This document shows positions 42,361 through 54,584 of a stretch of 64,000 nucleotides of DNA, one piece after another. This DNA comes from Asterias rubens (taxonomy: Eukaryota; Echinodermata; Asteroidea; Forcipulatida; Asteriidae): contig NC_047069.1 of the NCBI RefSeq assembly GCF_902459465.1, positions 2,914,001 through 2,978,000 of the forward strand. The letters run 5' to 3'. Made by a program: the position numbers and the translations under genes. The notes beneath the pieces were generated by a model. It was not told where the DNA came from. It was given only the letters and a program-made list of their open reading frames with translations, and searched no databases. Position 1 is the stretch's first letter. Every line of letters starts with the position of its first letter.

Positions 42361-44220
42361 GTATGTTATAAACAAATCATATTTGGAAGTTAAAATAGCA
42401 TTTCTGTTAAAAATATTTCCCTCAAGTAGCTGTTTAAAGATGCTGGTAATCTAAGAGGCTCTACTGCTGCTTAAGTAGTAGAGGCTCATGTTCTGTTTCA
42501 TCAATTATGCGTCTATAAATGGCCTAAGATTGCACCTCAGAGCATCTACGAAAGAATGCACAATTTATCCGGGCCCTTAAATGGACCCCAAACCCCAATC
42601 CGTAAAAGGCTTTGGTTCTGCACATACTTTGACACAAGCTCCATCTTTTTGACCCAATCTCCAACCCCCACCCCCCCCCCAAAAAAAAGTAATTATAATA
42701 ATAATTAAAAACTTCGTCCTGGAATCCCCCCCCCCCCTTGGTGATGATTGGTATTATACGTCGTCTGAGCACTAAATGCGCAAAAATAATATGGATACAA
42801 AGCTATAATTGAGTTGTTTTTCAGATATAATAACCAACATCATAGCAAAATGCTTTTGGCTTACAATAGACCTTAAATCCAAAAAAAATGAAACTTCTGA
42901 GGAAGGCAAATCACCCCCTCAGACTCATCATCACTTTTGTGCATTCATTCAAAGACCAAAAACAAAACAAAGACATGTCCAAACCATGTTTTTCTCAATA
43001 ATTTGCAATAGCACCCCCTGTTGAACATCACACCAAACGAAAGCTCAACGAAAGCTCCAAACAACTGAGTGAGGGCAATAAATGTGGGGGTTTTAGTTTT
43101 TAAGTTATGACTGCTTATGAAAGTCCATATTGACGTGTTTTGGTGGACGCTAGCGACCGTCTTGGTGCACCAAAGGGTTAAATCATTTCAGATGAACTGA
43201 AAGGGTCAAAAGATGTCCCTGAAAGGGTCTAGATTGCACCAGAGAGCATCTACGACCTAAACATCTTCAGGGCCTTAAAGCGGGCCTTGGGCCCCACGCC
43301 ATAACTGCTATGACTAACGATGTCCCCCCCCCCATCTTTCAAGACAGATTGGTACCCATGCATACAAAAATTTCTTAATTCAAACATTAAACACATTAAA
43401 ACTGTTGTGCTAAATGAGACTCCAGTTTGGGGTTTAAAGGGAACCCCAGATGCCTCATATAGCATCACTGCTATGACTTGATGTGTGTGTGTGACCCCCC
43501 CCCCTTCCCCATCTTTCAAGACAGATTGACACCCATTCATAAATAGATCTCTTAATTGAAACATTTCAAAACACCTGTTGTGCTTAATGAGACTCCAGTT
43601 TTGGGTTTAAAGCGAGCCCCAGATGCCTCATAGCATCACTGCTATGACTTGTTGGTGTGTGGTGTCCCCCCCCCCCATCTTTCAAGACAGATTGACAGTT
43701 TGACACCCATGATCTCTTAATTGTAACATTAAAACAAAACTGCTGTGCTAAATGAGACTCCAGTTTTGGGTTTTATTTTCCTCCTATTGTTTGTTAACTT
43801 TTAAATGGCATTCAAGATGAGGTGGTGCTGTCTCTTAGATTTCCCAACTGTGGTTTTTCCAGTCCAAATAAAATCAACAAATAAATAACACGTAATATAG
43901 GTACAGGGCTAATGATGTACAAACTGTGCACAGAGCTACTTGTTGTTATAGTCAAAGATCAAACAAATAACCATTTATAATGATCAATGGCCAGATTATC
44001 AGTTTATTGCAGTATGGCTATTGATAATGGACTTGGACTTTAAATACAAAAGCAGTTTGAAGTATGTCTAGGTTTGTTGCTACTGTCGGAGCACATCCAG
44101 TGAATATTGTATACATTGGATTAAAGTATAGGCGCACTCTTTAGAATACCGATTTAAAGAAATCCCATGATTTCAGTTTGTATTTTTTGGTTTTTGTTTC
44201 TTTGTCAAGCTGTAACATAC
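42361..44220. repeat. Segmental duplication, left copy
   Basis: It is collinear with 49127-50820, sharing TTTAAAGATGCTGGTAATCTAA, AACCAACATCATAGCAAAATGC, AGATTGCACCAGAGAGCATC, ACAGGGCTAATGATGTACAAA and AGGTTTGTTGCTACTGTC. By-eye identity is about 90% with indels. It includes a ~170-bp tandem repeat (43325, 43495, 43670) with C-runs and ATCTTTCAAGACAGATTG. No gene is supported. Confidence 0.85.
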
Positions 44221-44246
44221 AGTACATGTAGAGTGCGTTCCATTAG

Positions 44247-44310
44247 CTTCCCATCGGTGTATGGGTAAAAATCAAAATTAATGTTCTTTATCCCCGATGC
44301 AAATAATATA
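44247..44310 (+). repeat. SINE family B tail fragment
   Basis: CCATCGGTGTATGGGTAAAAA and TTCTTTATCCCCGATGCAAA match the tails of the copies at 14420, 45123 and 51080; the tRNA-like head is missing. Confidence 0.6.
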
Positions 44311-44538
44311 CACATAATGAATGTTTATGAGTGCAATGGTGCGAATATGTTCATGAGTTGAAAGATGGAATGTTCCATTCAACGAGGCGGAATTTTACCA
44401 CTAGAGGGCGTTTAATCTCACGCTATCACTCTGTTCCGAAACGCCCTCTAGCGTTCGATGTTTCGAGTATTTTGTTGTCGCACGCAAAGAACAACGACTA
44501 ACGGGCCTGAAATCTGCTGTTGTGCCTTCATGCGTGAA

Positions 44539-44682
44539 ATGGGAGACTTTCTGGGACGATAGAGGGCAGCAGACTTACCGGGTAAATCCATTGTTCTCAG
44601 AATTATGCGCATGTTCAGAACTATGAAACAATGGAAATTTACCCGGTATGTCTGCTGCCACCTAGCGTTGGAAAGTCTCCTA
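44539..44682. mobile_element. 144-bp palindromic element (short hairpin MITE)
   Basis: ATGGGAGACTTTC and GCAGCAGACTTACCGGGTAAA on the left pair with TTTACCCGGTATGTCTGCTGC and GAAAGTCTCCTAT on the right, with a central loop containing AATTATGCGCATGTTC. The flanking sequence (CACTAGAGGGCG, CGCCCTCTAGCG at 44400-44455) is a second inverted pair. It is probably a small foldback element. Confidence 0.6.
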
Positions 44683-45122
44683 TTGGGGTATATTTCTTTG
44701 CGTAAAAATTTACACAGACATCGGGACTTTTTGGCTTATTTTCAAACTTGGGCAATGTTGAATATAATTTTTTTTCGGGAGGAAGGGCACGGCGGCAATG
44801 ATGAGAAAAGGGCACGGCAATCATTGCCGTGAAAAATTGGGTTTTTTAAGGGCATTGCGGCAATCGGTAGGGCAACGACGGCAATTGCCGTCATTGCCGT
44901 CGTGGGTGAAGTATTAGGGCTGATACTAACCTTGTTCGACTCATCAAGTTTAAATAAACCCTCATGTTGGAAAAGGGTTAAATATAAAAGTTTATAAGTT
45001 GTCATTTAAAATTTTACCAACTCATAAAATATTTAGAAAAATGTTTTGAGGTCGGCAATTCGGCCGCAAAAAATTCAGGTCGGTCGGGTTACCGTAAACA
45101 CAACATTTATGTTGTTTGGCCT

Positions 45123-45198
45123 AACACACATCGGTGTATGGCTAAAAACCAAAATAAATATTCTTTATCCCCGATGCAAATTAAACATCTCTTATAGA
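45123..45198 (+). repeat. SINE family B tail fragment next to MITE family 4
   Basis: CACATCGGTGTATGGCTAAAAA, CCCCGATGCAAATTAAACATC and TCTTATAGATT run directly into the MITE body at about 45199, as in the 51080 region where a poly-T stretch separates them. Confidence 0.6.
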
Positions 45199-45430
45199 TT
45201 CCCTTGGTCGACCCCGCGGTGCTCACTTGGCTGAGCCCCTGACAAGAGCAAATCAAACGACCACTCACCCTCTCGTGGTGACGTCCATGCACCTTGGGCC
45301 AGCCCAACGTGACCTATCCACAAGCAGGGCACTTGGGGGCTGACTCAGGTGCACCCCTGGAATGACTTCAAAGCTATTCCAACGTACCGGGGACAGATCA
45401 GGGTTGACCCAGGGAAGCTAATCAAACGCA
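45199..45430. mobile_element. MITE family 4, left end truncated
   Basis: Body blocks GGTCGACCCCGCGGTGCTCAC, CCACTCACCCTCTCGTGG, ACAAGCAGGGCACTTGGGG and the right terminus GACCCAGGGAAGCTAATC match the full copy at 51171. The left terminal repeat is replaced by SINE tail sequence. GC content is well above the surroundings. Confidence 0.75.
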
Positions 45431-45629
45431 GTCATTAAAGGAACATTACAGATTTGTTTTCTTGGAAACAAAACAGTTGCTGGCAGTGCAAGCAATTTAT
45501 ATATATGTACATTTAACTGGACAAACCTGTAGAACGAGAAGTGAAAAGCGCTAATGCATTTTGCATGACATATGTTTAGAAAAAAAATGAATAAAACGCT
45601 CACTGAGTGATTAACTCAAAATGGGAATG

Positions 45630-46808
45630 AAGCTCAAGTATTGCACTGTGTCCAACCAAACCCTGTGTTCTGCCATTGGCATCAATCCTGTGGGTGACGG
45701 TACACATCCCCACTTTTAAAAGGGTGTGGGAAACTATATCAAATGCCCCCCCCCCCCCCAGTTTTTGATCAGCTTTGTCATGTCGCTCAAGTATTGCAGT
45801 GTGTAAGACCAACCCTGTGTCCTGCCATGGGCATCAATCCTGGGGGCGACGGGGGACATGTCCCTCACTTTTTGACAGGTGGGGGACACCCCCCCCCAAG
45901 TTTTTGACCAGCTTTATCATGTGAGGCTGATGTATTGGACTGTGTAAGACCAACCCTGTGTCCTGCCATGGGCATCAATCCTGTGGCAGATGGGGGACAC
46001 GTCCCTCACTTTTTGACAGGTGGGGGAAATTATATCAAATGCCCCCGCCCCCAGTTTGTGACCAGCTTTAACATGATGCTCAAGTATTGCACTGTGTAAG
46101 ACCAACCCTGTGTCCTGCCCTGGTCATCAATCCTGGGGGCGACGGGGGACATGTCCCTCACTTTTTAATGGGTGTGGGAAACTATATCAAATGCCCACCC
46201 CCCAGTGTTTAACTCAAAATGGGAATGAAGCTCAAGTATTGCACTGTGTCAGACCAATCCCTGTGTCCTGCCATTGGCATCAATCCTGTGGGTGACGGGG
46301 TACACATCCCCACTTTTAAAAGGGTGTGGGAAACTATATCAAATGACCCCCCCCCCCCATCCTCCCTGTCATGAAGCTCAAATGTTGCACTGTGTCAGAC
46401 CAAACCCTGTGTCCTGCCATGGGCATCAATCCGGCAGGCGACAGGGGACACGCCCCCCCCCCCCCCCCACTTTGTTAAAGGTGGGGGACACTACATGTAT
46501 ATCAAACGTCCCTCCTCCCCCCGCCCAATTTTTGACACGCATTATCATGAAGCTATTTCTCTTAGTAAGACCAAACCCTGTGTCCCGCCATCGGCATCCT
46601 GGTGCCGACTGGGGACATGTCCGCGAATTTCTAAAGTGTGGGGGACACTATATCAAATGCCCCCCTCCCCCACAGTTTTTGACAAGCTGTATCATGAAGC
46701 TCAATATTTCACTTTGTAAGACCAAAGCCTGTGTCATGCCATAAGCATAAATCCTGGGGGCGACAGGGAACATGTTTACGACTTTTTAAAGGTGGGAGAC
46801 ACTAGGCC
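45630..46808. repeat. ~145-bp C-run minisatellite, third cluster
   Basis: There are about eight units, spaced roughly 140-155 bp, with C-runs up to about 17 (46456) and G-rich blocks GGGGGCGACGGGGGACA. Unit order and junction TTAACTCAAAATGGGAATGAAG occur twice (45610 and 46210), indicating an internal block duplication of about 600 bp. Frames crossing it are not genes. Confidence 0.88.
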
Positions 46809-47154
46809 TATATTTGATTTTTGAGGGTTTTAAGTCCATTCTATGGTTGTTATTTTTAAATTGTTGTCCCTTCCTCTTATTGCTACGTTGTTTTGTTGTG
46901 GGTGCATTTTTTTTTCTTCTCAATAATCTGGATTTGCTTGTGTCTTAATGTTTTCTTTTGTGTGATTTTTAATGTTGCAGTGCAATCTCCTTTTATATTG
47001 TATTATTTTATTTTTATCGTTGGCTGGGGTCTGGTTTTACACATCTTTTGATGACAGTTTTTATACTTTTGTTTCTACCTTGACAGCCCCTGTACAACTT
47101 GTAACTATTGTGTATGTCTAAAGATTTAAAATAAATAAAATAAAATAAATAAAT
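46809..47154 (+). mobile_element. Probable 5'-truncated LINE 3' tail
   Basis: About 345 bp unrelated to the minisatellite interrupts a unit at ACACTA / ATATCAAACG. It ends in AAAATAAATAAAATAAAATAA, a retroposon-type tail. It has no protein motif, so family is unknown. Confidence 0.45.
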
Positions 47155-48060
47155 ATATCAAACGTCCCCCTTACCCACCCCCCCCCCCTAAAAAAAACAG
47201 TGTTTGACCAGCTTTATCATGAAGCTCAAGTATGTCACTGTGTAAGACCAAAGCCTGTGTACTGCCATGGGCATCAACCTTTGGCGTGATGTGTCCCTTT
47301 TTTTTAGGGTGGGGAACACCAAATCAAATATTCCCTCAGTTTTTGTAATGGTGTTATCTTATTCGGCACATGCCATCACCAGAATGTTTACTTCAAAAGT
47401 CTTGTAGTTACTGTAGGCCTATGTTTATTTTACGTCCCCCAACTTTTTGGACACTCCTCCCAGTAATGACCACCTTTATCACAAAGCTAAAGTATTAGAC
47501 AATATAAGACCAAACCCTGTGTCCTGCCATGGGCATCAATCCTGGGGGCGACAGGGGACAAGTCCCCTACTTTTTTTAAGGGCAGGGGGAACTATATTAA
47601 ATGCCCCACTCACATTGTTTGACCAGCTTTATCATGAAGATTGCACTGTGTAAGTCCAATCCATGTGTCCTGCCATGGGCATTAATCCTGGGGGCGATGG
47701 GGGACACGTCCCCTACTTTTTAAAGGGTGGGGGCAACTATATCAAATGCCCCCCCCTCCCCCAGTTTTTGATCAGCTTTATCATGAGGCTCAAGTATTGC
47801 ACTGTGTAAGACCAAACCCTGTGTCATGCCATGGCCATCAATCCTGGGGGCGGTGGGGGACAAGTCCCCTACTTTTTTTAAGGGCAGGGGGAACTATATT
47901 AAATGCCCCACTCACATTATTGACCAGCTTTATCATGAAGATTGCACTGTGTAAGTCCAATCCATGTGTCCTGCCATGGGCATTAATCCTGGGGGCGATG
48001 GGGGACACGTCCCCCACTTTTTAAAGGGTGGGGGACACCAAATCAAATGTCCCATCAGTT
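47155..48060. repeat. ~145-bp C-run minisatellite, fourth cluster
   Basis: About five units, including two near-identical ones at 47515-47690 and 47820-48000 (AGGGCAGGGGGAACTATATTA, GAAGATTGCACTGTGTAAGTC), offset by about 307 bp. The trailing block at 47335-47430 is present inside, so this cluster is two clusters fused. Confidence 0.85.
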
Positions 48061-49126
48061 TTTGTTAACTCTTGTATATCTTTTTCGGCAACTGCCATCA
48101 CCAGAGTATTTACTTTCAAAGTCTTGTAGTTACTGTATGTTTATTTTAAAGTCAGGCCATTAACTATTTTTTGCATTTATACCCTTGGTCCATTTGGTTG
48201 GTAAGTTGTTTGCAACAGCTAATTCTATTTTCTCATTTATTTTTAAGTGACGCGCTGTCTCTGTCTGTCACTGCCGTTCTTTGGCCTCAATGGCTAGTTT
48301 GAGTAATAATGGCCATTTCTTTCCCAAGTAACTTTGTACGCAAGGCTGTTATTAACTGTGTTCTGTTTAAGACCATATCCATTGAGACATTTGCTTTAGA
48401 TGTTCTTCTTACAAGCGTACAAGCATTGCAAGCAATTAACCAGACATCCTTTTTTCTTTTTCTTTTGATTGGAAATAAAAGTATTTCCAAAATCCAAAAG
48501 GCCCAAATTCTACTTCTCGATTTTGATGGCATATTGTTCTGTTTCTTGTATCAATTAGGCCATTAATTGGCCGAGGAGTTCAACATTTTCTTGAGCTTTT
48601 AAGCAGGTCCCTCCCCCCTATATGTTTGTCTAGTTTCACCCTTAAAGACCTGCTTAAACGAAAATATCAATTCATGAACTTTGAGGAATTTCATTAAAAA
48701 AAATGTTCAATCATTAAGTTAAGGATATTGAGTCACATGACTATAAATTTATTTTAATTGTGTAAAGAAACAATCATTTTGAATACTCTTATCCAACGCT
48801 TTTCTAAAAGATTTGTAAAAAGCTCTGTGACGTAATCACTTGTGTTCTGTTGAGTTGGGAGCACCGATTTGTATAGCTGCTTTGTTGCAGCGTAGAGGTA
48901 TAACAAAGCAAACTCCAAGACCTGACGTCAAAGCATTGTCATATTAATTGTCATGTCACTCCAATACCTGACGTCAAAGCATTGTCATGTTAATTGTCAT
49001 GAAGTGTTTTTAGTTTTTCAAAACCTTGAGGTTGGGGCCTGATATTTTAACCGATAGGTACGAAAAGTTCAGAAGTGTACACATATCAAAACTACATTGA
49101 AATGGTGAACAAATGCATTAAAAACA
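48061..49126. repeat. Array-flanking block; otherwise no gene
   Basis: The stretch 48061-48560 matches 38235-38640 (GTTAACTCTTGTATATC, CTGTCTGTCACTGCCGTTCT, AACTTTGTACGCAAGG). The rest is AT-rich, with ACCTGACGTCAAAGCATTGTC doubled at 48920 and 48968. Open frames near 48300-48560 occur on both strands and lack motifs. Confidence 0.6.
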
Positions 49127-50820
49127 AGTTAAAATAGCATTTCCGTTAAAATGATTGCGCTCAAGTAGCTGTTTAAAGATGCTGGTAATCTAAGAGGCTC
49201 TACTGCTGCCTAAGTAGTAGAGGCTCATGTTCTGTTTCATCAATTATGCGTCTATAAATGGCCTAAGATTGCACCTCAGAGCATCTACATTAGAATGCAC
49301 AATTTATCCCGGCCCTTAAATGGACCCCCCCAAACTCCAATCCACAAAAGGCTTTGGTTCTGCACATACTCTGACACATGATCTTTTTGGCCCAATCTCC
49401 CCCACCTCCCCCACCCCCCCCCCCAAAAAAAATAAATAAATAAGTAAAAAATAAATTAATTAAAAACTTCGCCCTGGATCCCCCCCTTGGCGATGATTGG
49501 TATTAAACGCCGTCTCAGCACTAAATATTCAACAATATTTGGGATACAAAGCTATAATTGAGTTGTTTTTCAAATAAAATAACCAACATCATAGCAAAAT
49601 GCTTTACCAAATGGCTTACAATAGACCTTAAATCCCAACAATTGAAACTTCTGAGGAAGGCAAATCACCCCTTCAGACTCATCATATCACAGCAAAAAAC
49701 AGGTCCAACAATTTAAATTGTGGACTAGCTTGAAATGCATAATTTTATTACTTTTAACCCTTTGGTGCACAGATTAATTTAAAAACAAAAACAAAACAAA
49801 GACGTGTTCAAACCATGTTTTTCTCAAAACGTTTCAATAGCACCCCCTGTTGAACATCACACCAAACGGAAGCTTAACGAGGGCAATAAATGTGGGGGTT
49901 TTAGTTTTTAAGTTATGACTGCTTATGAAAGATTATATTGACGTGTTTTGGTGGACGCATCGAAGGGTTAAATCATATCAGATGAATTGAAAGCGTCTAA
50001 AGATGTCCCTGAAAAGAAGATTGCACCAGAGAGTATCTACGACCTAAACATTTTCAGGGCCCTAAAGCAGGCCTCGGACCCCATGCCATAACTGCTATGA
50101 CATAACAATGTCCCCCCCCCCATCTTTCAAGACAGATTGACACCCATGCAAAAAAAGGTCTCTTAAATTGAAACATTAAAAAAAAAAACTGTTGTGATAA
50201 ACATGGTTAAATTATACTCCAGTTTTGGGTTTAAAGCGAACCCCCAGATGCCTCATATAGCATCACTGCTATGACTTCATGTATGGTGTCCCCCCCCCCC
50301 CATCTTTCAAGGTAGATTGACACCCAAGCATTAAAACATCTCTGCATTGAAACATTTCAAAAAACCTGTTGTGCTAAATGAGATTTAAGTTTGGGTTTAA
50401 TTTTCATCCTATAGATTGTTTGTTAACTTTTTAATGGTATTCAAGATGAAGTGGTGCTGTCTCTTAGATTTCCCAACTGTGGTTTTTCCAGTCCAGATAA
50501 AATCAACAAATAAATAACACGTAATATAGGTACAGGGCTAATGATGTACAAACTGTGCACAGAGCTACTTGTTGTTATAGTCAAAGATCAAACAAATAAC
50601 CATTTATAATGATCAATGGCCAGATTATCAGTTTATTGGAGTATGGCTATTGATAATGAACTTGGACTTTAAACACGAAAACAGTTTGAAGTATGTCTAG
50701 GTTTGTTGCTACTGTCAGAGCACATCCAGTGAATATTGTATACTTTGGATTAAAGTGTAGGCGCACTTTTTAAGAATACCGATTTAAAGATATCCCATGA
50801 TTTCAGTTTGTTGTTTTGTT
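49127..50820. repeat. Segmental duplication, right copy
   Basis: This is the partner of 42361-44220. It lacks one of the ~170-bp internal tandem units and has small indels in C-runs. It ends at ATCCCATGATTTCAGTTTG in both copies. Confidence 0.85.
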
Positions 50821-50854
50821 ATAACATGCAAATTTAATATCTCTTACAATATGT

Positions 50855-51115
50855 CGGTGCTTATATCGATGCGAATTTAACATCTCTTATATTGTTGCGG
50901 TACCCGCTGCCAAAACATAGGATTTGAACTGCCTCTAGCTACCGGGCAACATTGGTAGTCTAGTTGGTAAGATACTGCTCTAGAATTGCAAATGTTGTGG
51001 GTTCGAATCCCATCCGAGTAACATGCCTGTGATGTTTTTTCACAGGACTCGGGAAAGTACTGACTACACAGTGCTAACACACATCGGTGTATGGGTAAAA
51101 AACCGAAATTAATGT
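50855..51115 (+). mobile_element. tRNA-derived SINE (family B), dimer-like
   Basis: The tail fragment (CGATGCGAATTTAACATCTC) precedes the head (GGTAGTCTAGTTGGTAAGATAC, GTTGTGGGTTCGAATCCC at 51000), which is followed by a hairpin GCCTGTGATG...CACAGGAC and the tail AAGTACTGACTACACAGTGC and CATCGGTGTATGGGTAAAA. A 22-base poly-T lies at 51118. Confidence 0.75.
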
Positions 51116-51170
51116 TGTATTTTTTTTTTTTTTTTTTTGTCAAGCTGTAACATACATGTACATTGTAGAG

Positions 51171-51445
51171 TGCGTTCGATTAGCTTCCCTGGGTCGACCC
51201 CGCGGTGCTCACTCGGGTGAGCTCTTGACAAGAGCTCGACCCCGCGGCGCTCTCTCGGCAAGAGCAAATCAAAACGACCACTCACCCTCTCGTGTTGATG
51301 TCCATGCACCTTTGGCCAGCCCAGAGTGACCTATCCACAAGCAGGGCACTTGGGGCTGACCCGGGTGAACCCCTGGAATGACGTCAAAGCAATTCAAACG
51401 TACCGGGGCAGATCAAGGTCGACCCAGGGAAACTAATCGAACGCA
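51171..51445. mobile_element. MITE family 4, full length
   Basis: The ends TGCGTTCGATTAGCTTCCCT and AGGGAAACTAATCGAACGCA are inverted repeats that continue inward through GGGTCGACC. The body is GC-rich with a partly doubled CTCGACCCCGCGGYGCTC. I could not define a target duplication. It is about 275 bp and non-coding. Truncated relatives are at 45199 and 55600. Confidence 0.82.
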
Positions 51446-52015
51446 GCCATTACAGGGACATTTCAGATTTGTTTTTTGCTTAGAAAACAGTTGCTGGCAG
51501 TGTCAGCACTATTTTATAATCCGTCAATGTACATCTACATGTAACTGGACAAACCTGTAGAACGAGAAGTGAAAAACGCTAATGCATTTTGCATTACATC
51601 TATTTATTAAAAAAAAGTTAATAAAACGCTCACCGAGTGATAAACTCAAAACGGGAAATTAGTTTTATTTATTTCTCATCAAATATGACATTTTAGAGAG
51701 TAATATTTCAAGGGATGTTTGTTACTATCATCTTCATTAGACTGTAAGTTTTATGTAAATCTGTGATCTTAGACGATTTTTGTTCTTACTTGCCTATAAG
51801 CATGACAAACAAACTGTAATAGGGTTCACACACAAAATGAAATAAAAAAGTTAGGCCCTATAATTTTCCAAACTCGTTTAAAATGTTGAACACACAAAGA
51901 TGTATAATCGATAAGGGGTATCTTTTACAAGAAGGCTCACGTGAATTGTTTATAAAAATCTTTGTAAAGGCTGCCAAGGACTGCAATTAAATCGCTCGAG
52001 AACAGTCCGGGACTT

Positions 52016-52596
52016 GGAAACAACCATTTATAATAATCAGTTATCAATATTATAAGTTAATTGGAAAATGGCTGTTAGTAATGAACAATTTTGGACTTTA
52101 AATACGAAACTTGAGTTTTGAAGTACTTCTACATTTAGGTCTGTTATCAGCTACTGTACATGTTATTGCATCCAGTGATTATTGTGTACATTAGATAAAA
52201 GTAGCGCCTACGTGTACTCTTTGGAATACTGATCTAAATGTTTCCCTTGTTTTCAATATTATACATTTCTTTGCCTGATTTCAAATTTTATAAATAGTTT
52301 CATCATAATCCATTTAATTTAGCAAGAGTAGCGAGCTCCAGAGTTCCTTTTTCATTCTTGTTGCTTTCAATTATTTTGTTTTGGGAGGCATTAGAAACTC
52401 ACATTGTAACATTTTGACACTCAGTTTTTCCCACCATGTTCAAAACATTGAGAGACCTGCCCCAGTGTATCGGGCATGGTCTACTGCAGGTTATATAGGG
52501 TGCTATGTACATCTATAGAGCAAGGACCAGCTTGCTCTATGGTACATCACATAGGTCTAATAGTTCAACAACTTAACATGCCTGTCTTACAAGCAG
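52016..52596. repeat. Duplicated block, copy 1
   Basis: It is collinear with 56100-56384 plus 57511-57779, sharing TTAGTAATGAACAAT, AGCTACTGTACATGTTATTG, GCATTAGAAACTCACATTG and GGTCTACTGCAGGTTATATAG. This copy lacks the Penelope-like insert, so it gives the empty site for it; on the right it is broken by a LINE. Confidence 0.85.
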
Positions 52597-53223
52597 GCCA
52601 AAAAAGTACATTTACAAGTAAAAACAGTTCGTTTAAAAAAATATATATAAATATGTAATTATTTCAAAATTAATTGCAAGAACAACCCAAAAGCACATTA
52701 AAAACCTTAATTCAACAATGGTGGTCAGGCAGTCCAAAAAGAACGTATTACAAGTAAAACTGGTACATATAGAACAAAATTTTACATACCACAATAAAAC
52801 CACAATAAAACCACAAAAGCAATTCCAAAAAGCTTGAAAGCTACATGAGAAAAAAGGCACTAAAAAGATTAAATAAAATAAAAAAAAAACTTAAATGCAC
52901 AGCAAATGTATGGTACTCATCTGGAACAAATGAATATATGGCAAACTACGAATTTATGGCAAACTACGAATGATGTAGGGGATGGTGGACATTTTGTGTC
53001 TATCTGTTTGACACTTGGGCATGAGGAGACCAGACAGGGTACTAGACCTAAATTGTCTCCTAGAGATACTCTCTCGATATGGTGGTAGGAAGTCCCTGAA
53101 TCTAGCTGAGTGAAGTAACTTCACACCAAACTTGTACACTAGGTCTTCATGCCTGGCTTTAAAGGGATTGGATACCAAGTGTAGCTGAACGACTTCACCG
53201 AGAGTCAAGTCATCAACATACTT

Positions 53224-53598
53224 TCAACGTCTGCAGCACCCTGCTGATGCGTCGTTTATCAAAACCAGGAACAAGATCGGACCCAATTTTGTGCCTTGAG
53301 GCACACCACACGAGATTCCCTGACTGGAGGAAAGGTGGCCATTGAGTTTGGTGTTCTGGGTCCGCTCAGCAAGGAAACTGCAGATGACAGGAATGATGGA
53401 TCTCCTGACTCCAAGATCAATCAGTTTTCTAATCTCAACATTAAGGTTGACACAGTCAAATGCTTTAGTGAAATCGACAGTACACAGGTTGTCATAGTGA
53501 CCTGGTTTATCAAGTCCTTTCTGAATAAAGTCAAGAATATCTATGAGGTTGTGCGAAGTGGAACTCCCTTTGACATTGCCGAACTGCTTGGAGTCCAA
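53224..53598 (-). pseudogene. Reverse transcriptase core fragment of the LINE
   Basis: The longest intact part of the LINE polymerase: fingers/palm motifs SSTSHNLIDILDFIQKGLD, the first catalytic aspartate in TVDFTKAFDCV, and GVPQGTKLGPILF. It ends in TGA one codon before KYVDD, so the catalytic pair is cut off by a nonsense change. Confidence 0.85.
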
Positions 53599-54584
53599 CT
53601 TAGATGAAATGTCCGCTAGGATCCATTGAGCATGAAGGATTCAAAGATTCGAGCAAATATTGGTGTGAGTGATATCGGCTGGAGTTTATCAAGAGACGTG
53701 ATGTTTTTCTCTTTTGGAATTGGTACCACAGTCGCAGTCTTCCAGACATTTGGGAAGACACCATCTTCTATTAGCAGTTGTTGAATAGATGAGCGAGAGG
53801 ATTTGCTAGCTCATCTGCAAACTCCCTGATCAGTTTAATTGGTAGGTCGGACGGATGGCCAGCCTTGAATGGATTCAGTTTTCTTAGAGCTTGGAGCACT
53901 TGGGGGTGGTGACTCAGCTGGTAGATATGCTGGTAGCGATTCAAGCTTTAACGCAGGTAACTGGTTGCAGATATATACCGGCAAAATGGTCATTGATTGC
54001 TTCCGAGGTGGCCTTTGGGTCAATATCAGCACCAGGTATTGATGTAGGCTTGGCTTTGAAGTTGGAGAGCTTTTGGATTTGACTGTGCCATTTTCTAGGC
54101 TGACTGTCCTTCAGATGTTGGATTGAGTTTCTGTAGAAAAGACTCTTGGCTAGTCTAATTTCACGCTGGATTTTGTTGCGCAAGGAGCGCTATTCAGACA
54201 TATTACCACAACTGTATGCACGTTGACGTTGCTTGAGTAATACTTTAATGCGATGGGTTATCCAAGGTTTGTCACTGCGCTTCCTGGTTGAGTTTACTAT
54301 CGGAAAGTGTAAGTGGTAGGCGTCATTCAGTACATTCAGGAATTTATCAACCGATGCAGATGCTGTGTCACACTCAAGTGCATCATTCAAGTTATCCCAA
54401 TTACGATTGACAATCCACTGGCCAAAGGATCGCACAGAAGAATCTCGAATCGGTCGCACACTGGTGTTTGGTTCTTCAGCTTTAGGGAGCTCACAAAGAG
54501 CAGATAATAAAATTGCTTCAAGTTTACACTCCATCAAGGAATCTTTGATCAAGTTCCATCTTCTCCTCATTGAACCCAAGTCTC

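Noticed and set aside
46274..46744. 156-codon open frame
   Set aside because: Same minisatellite origin; codon usage follows C-runs and unit boundaries, not a protein family.
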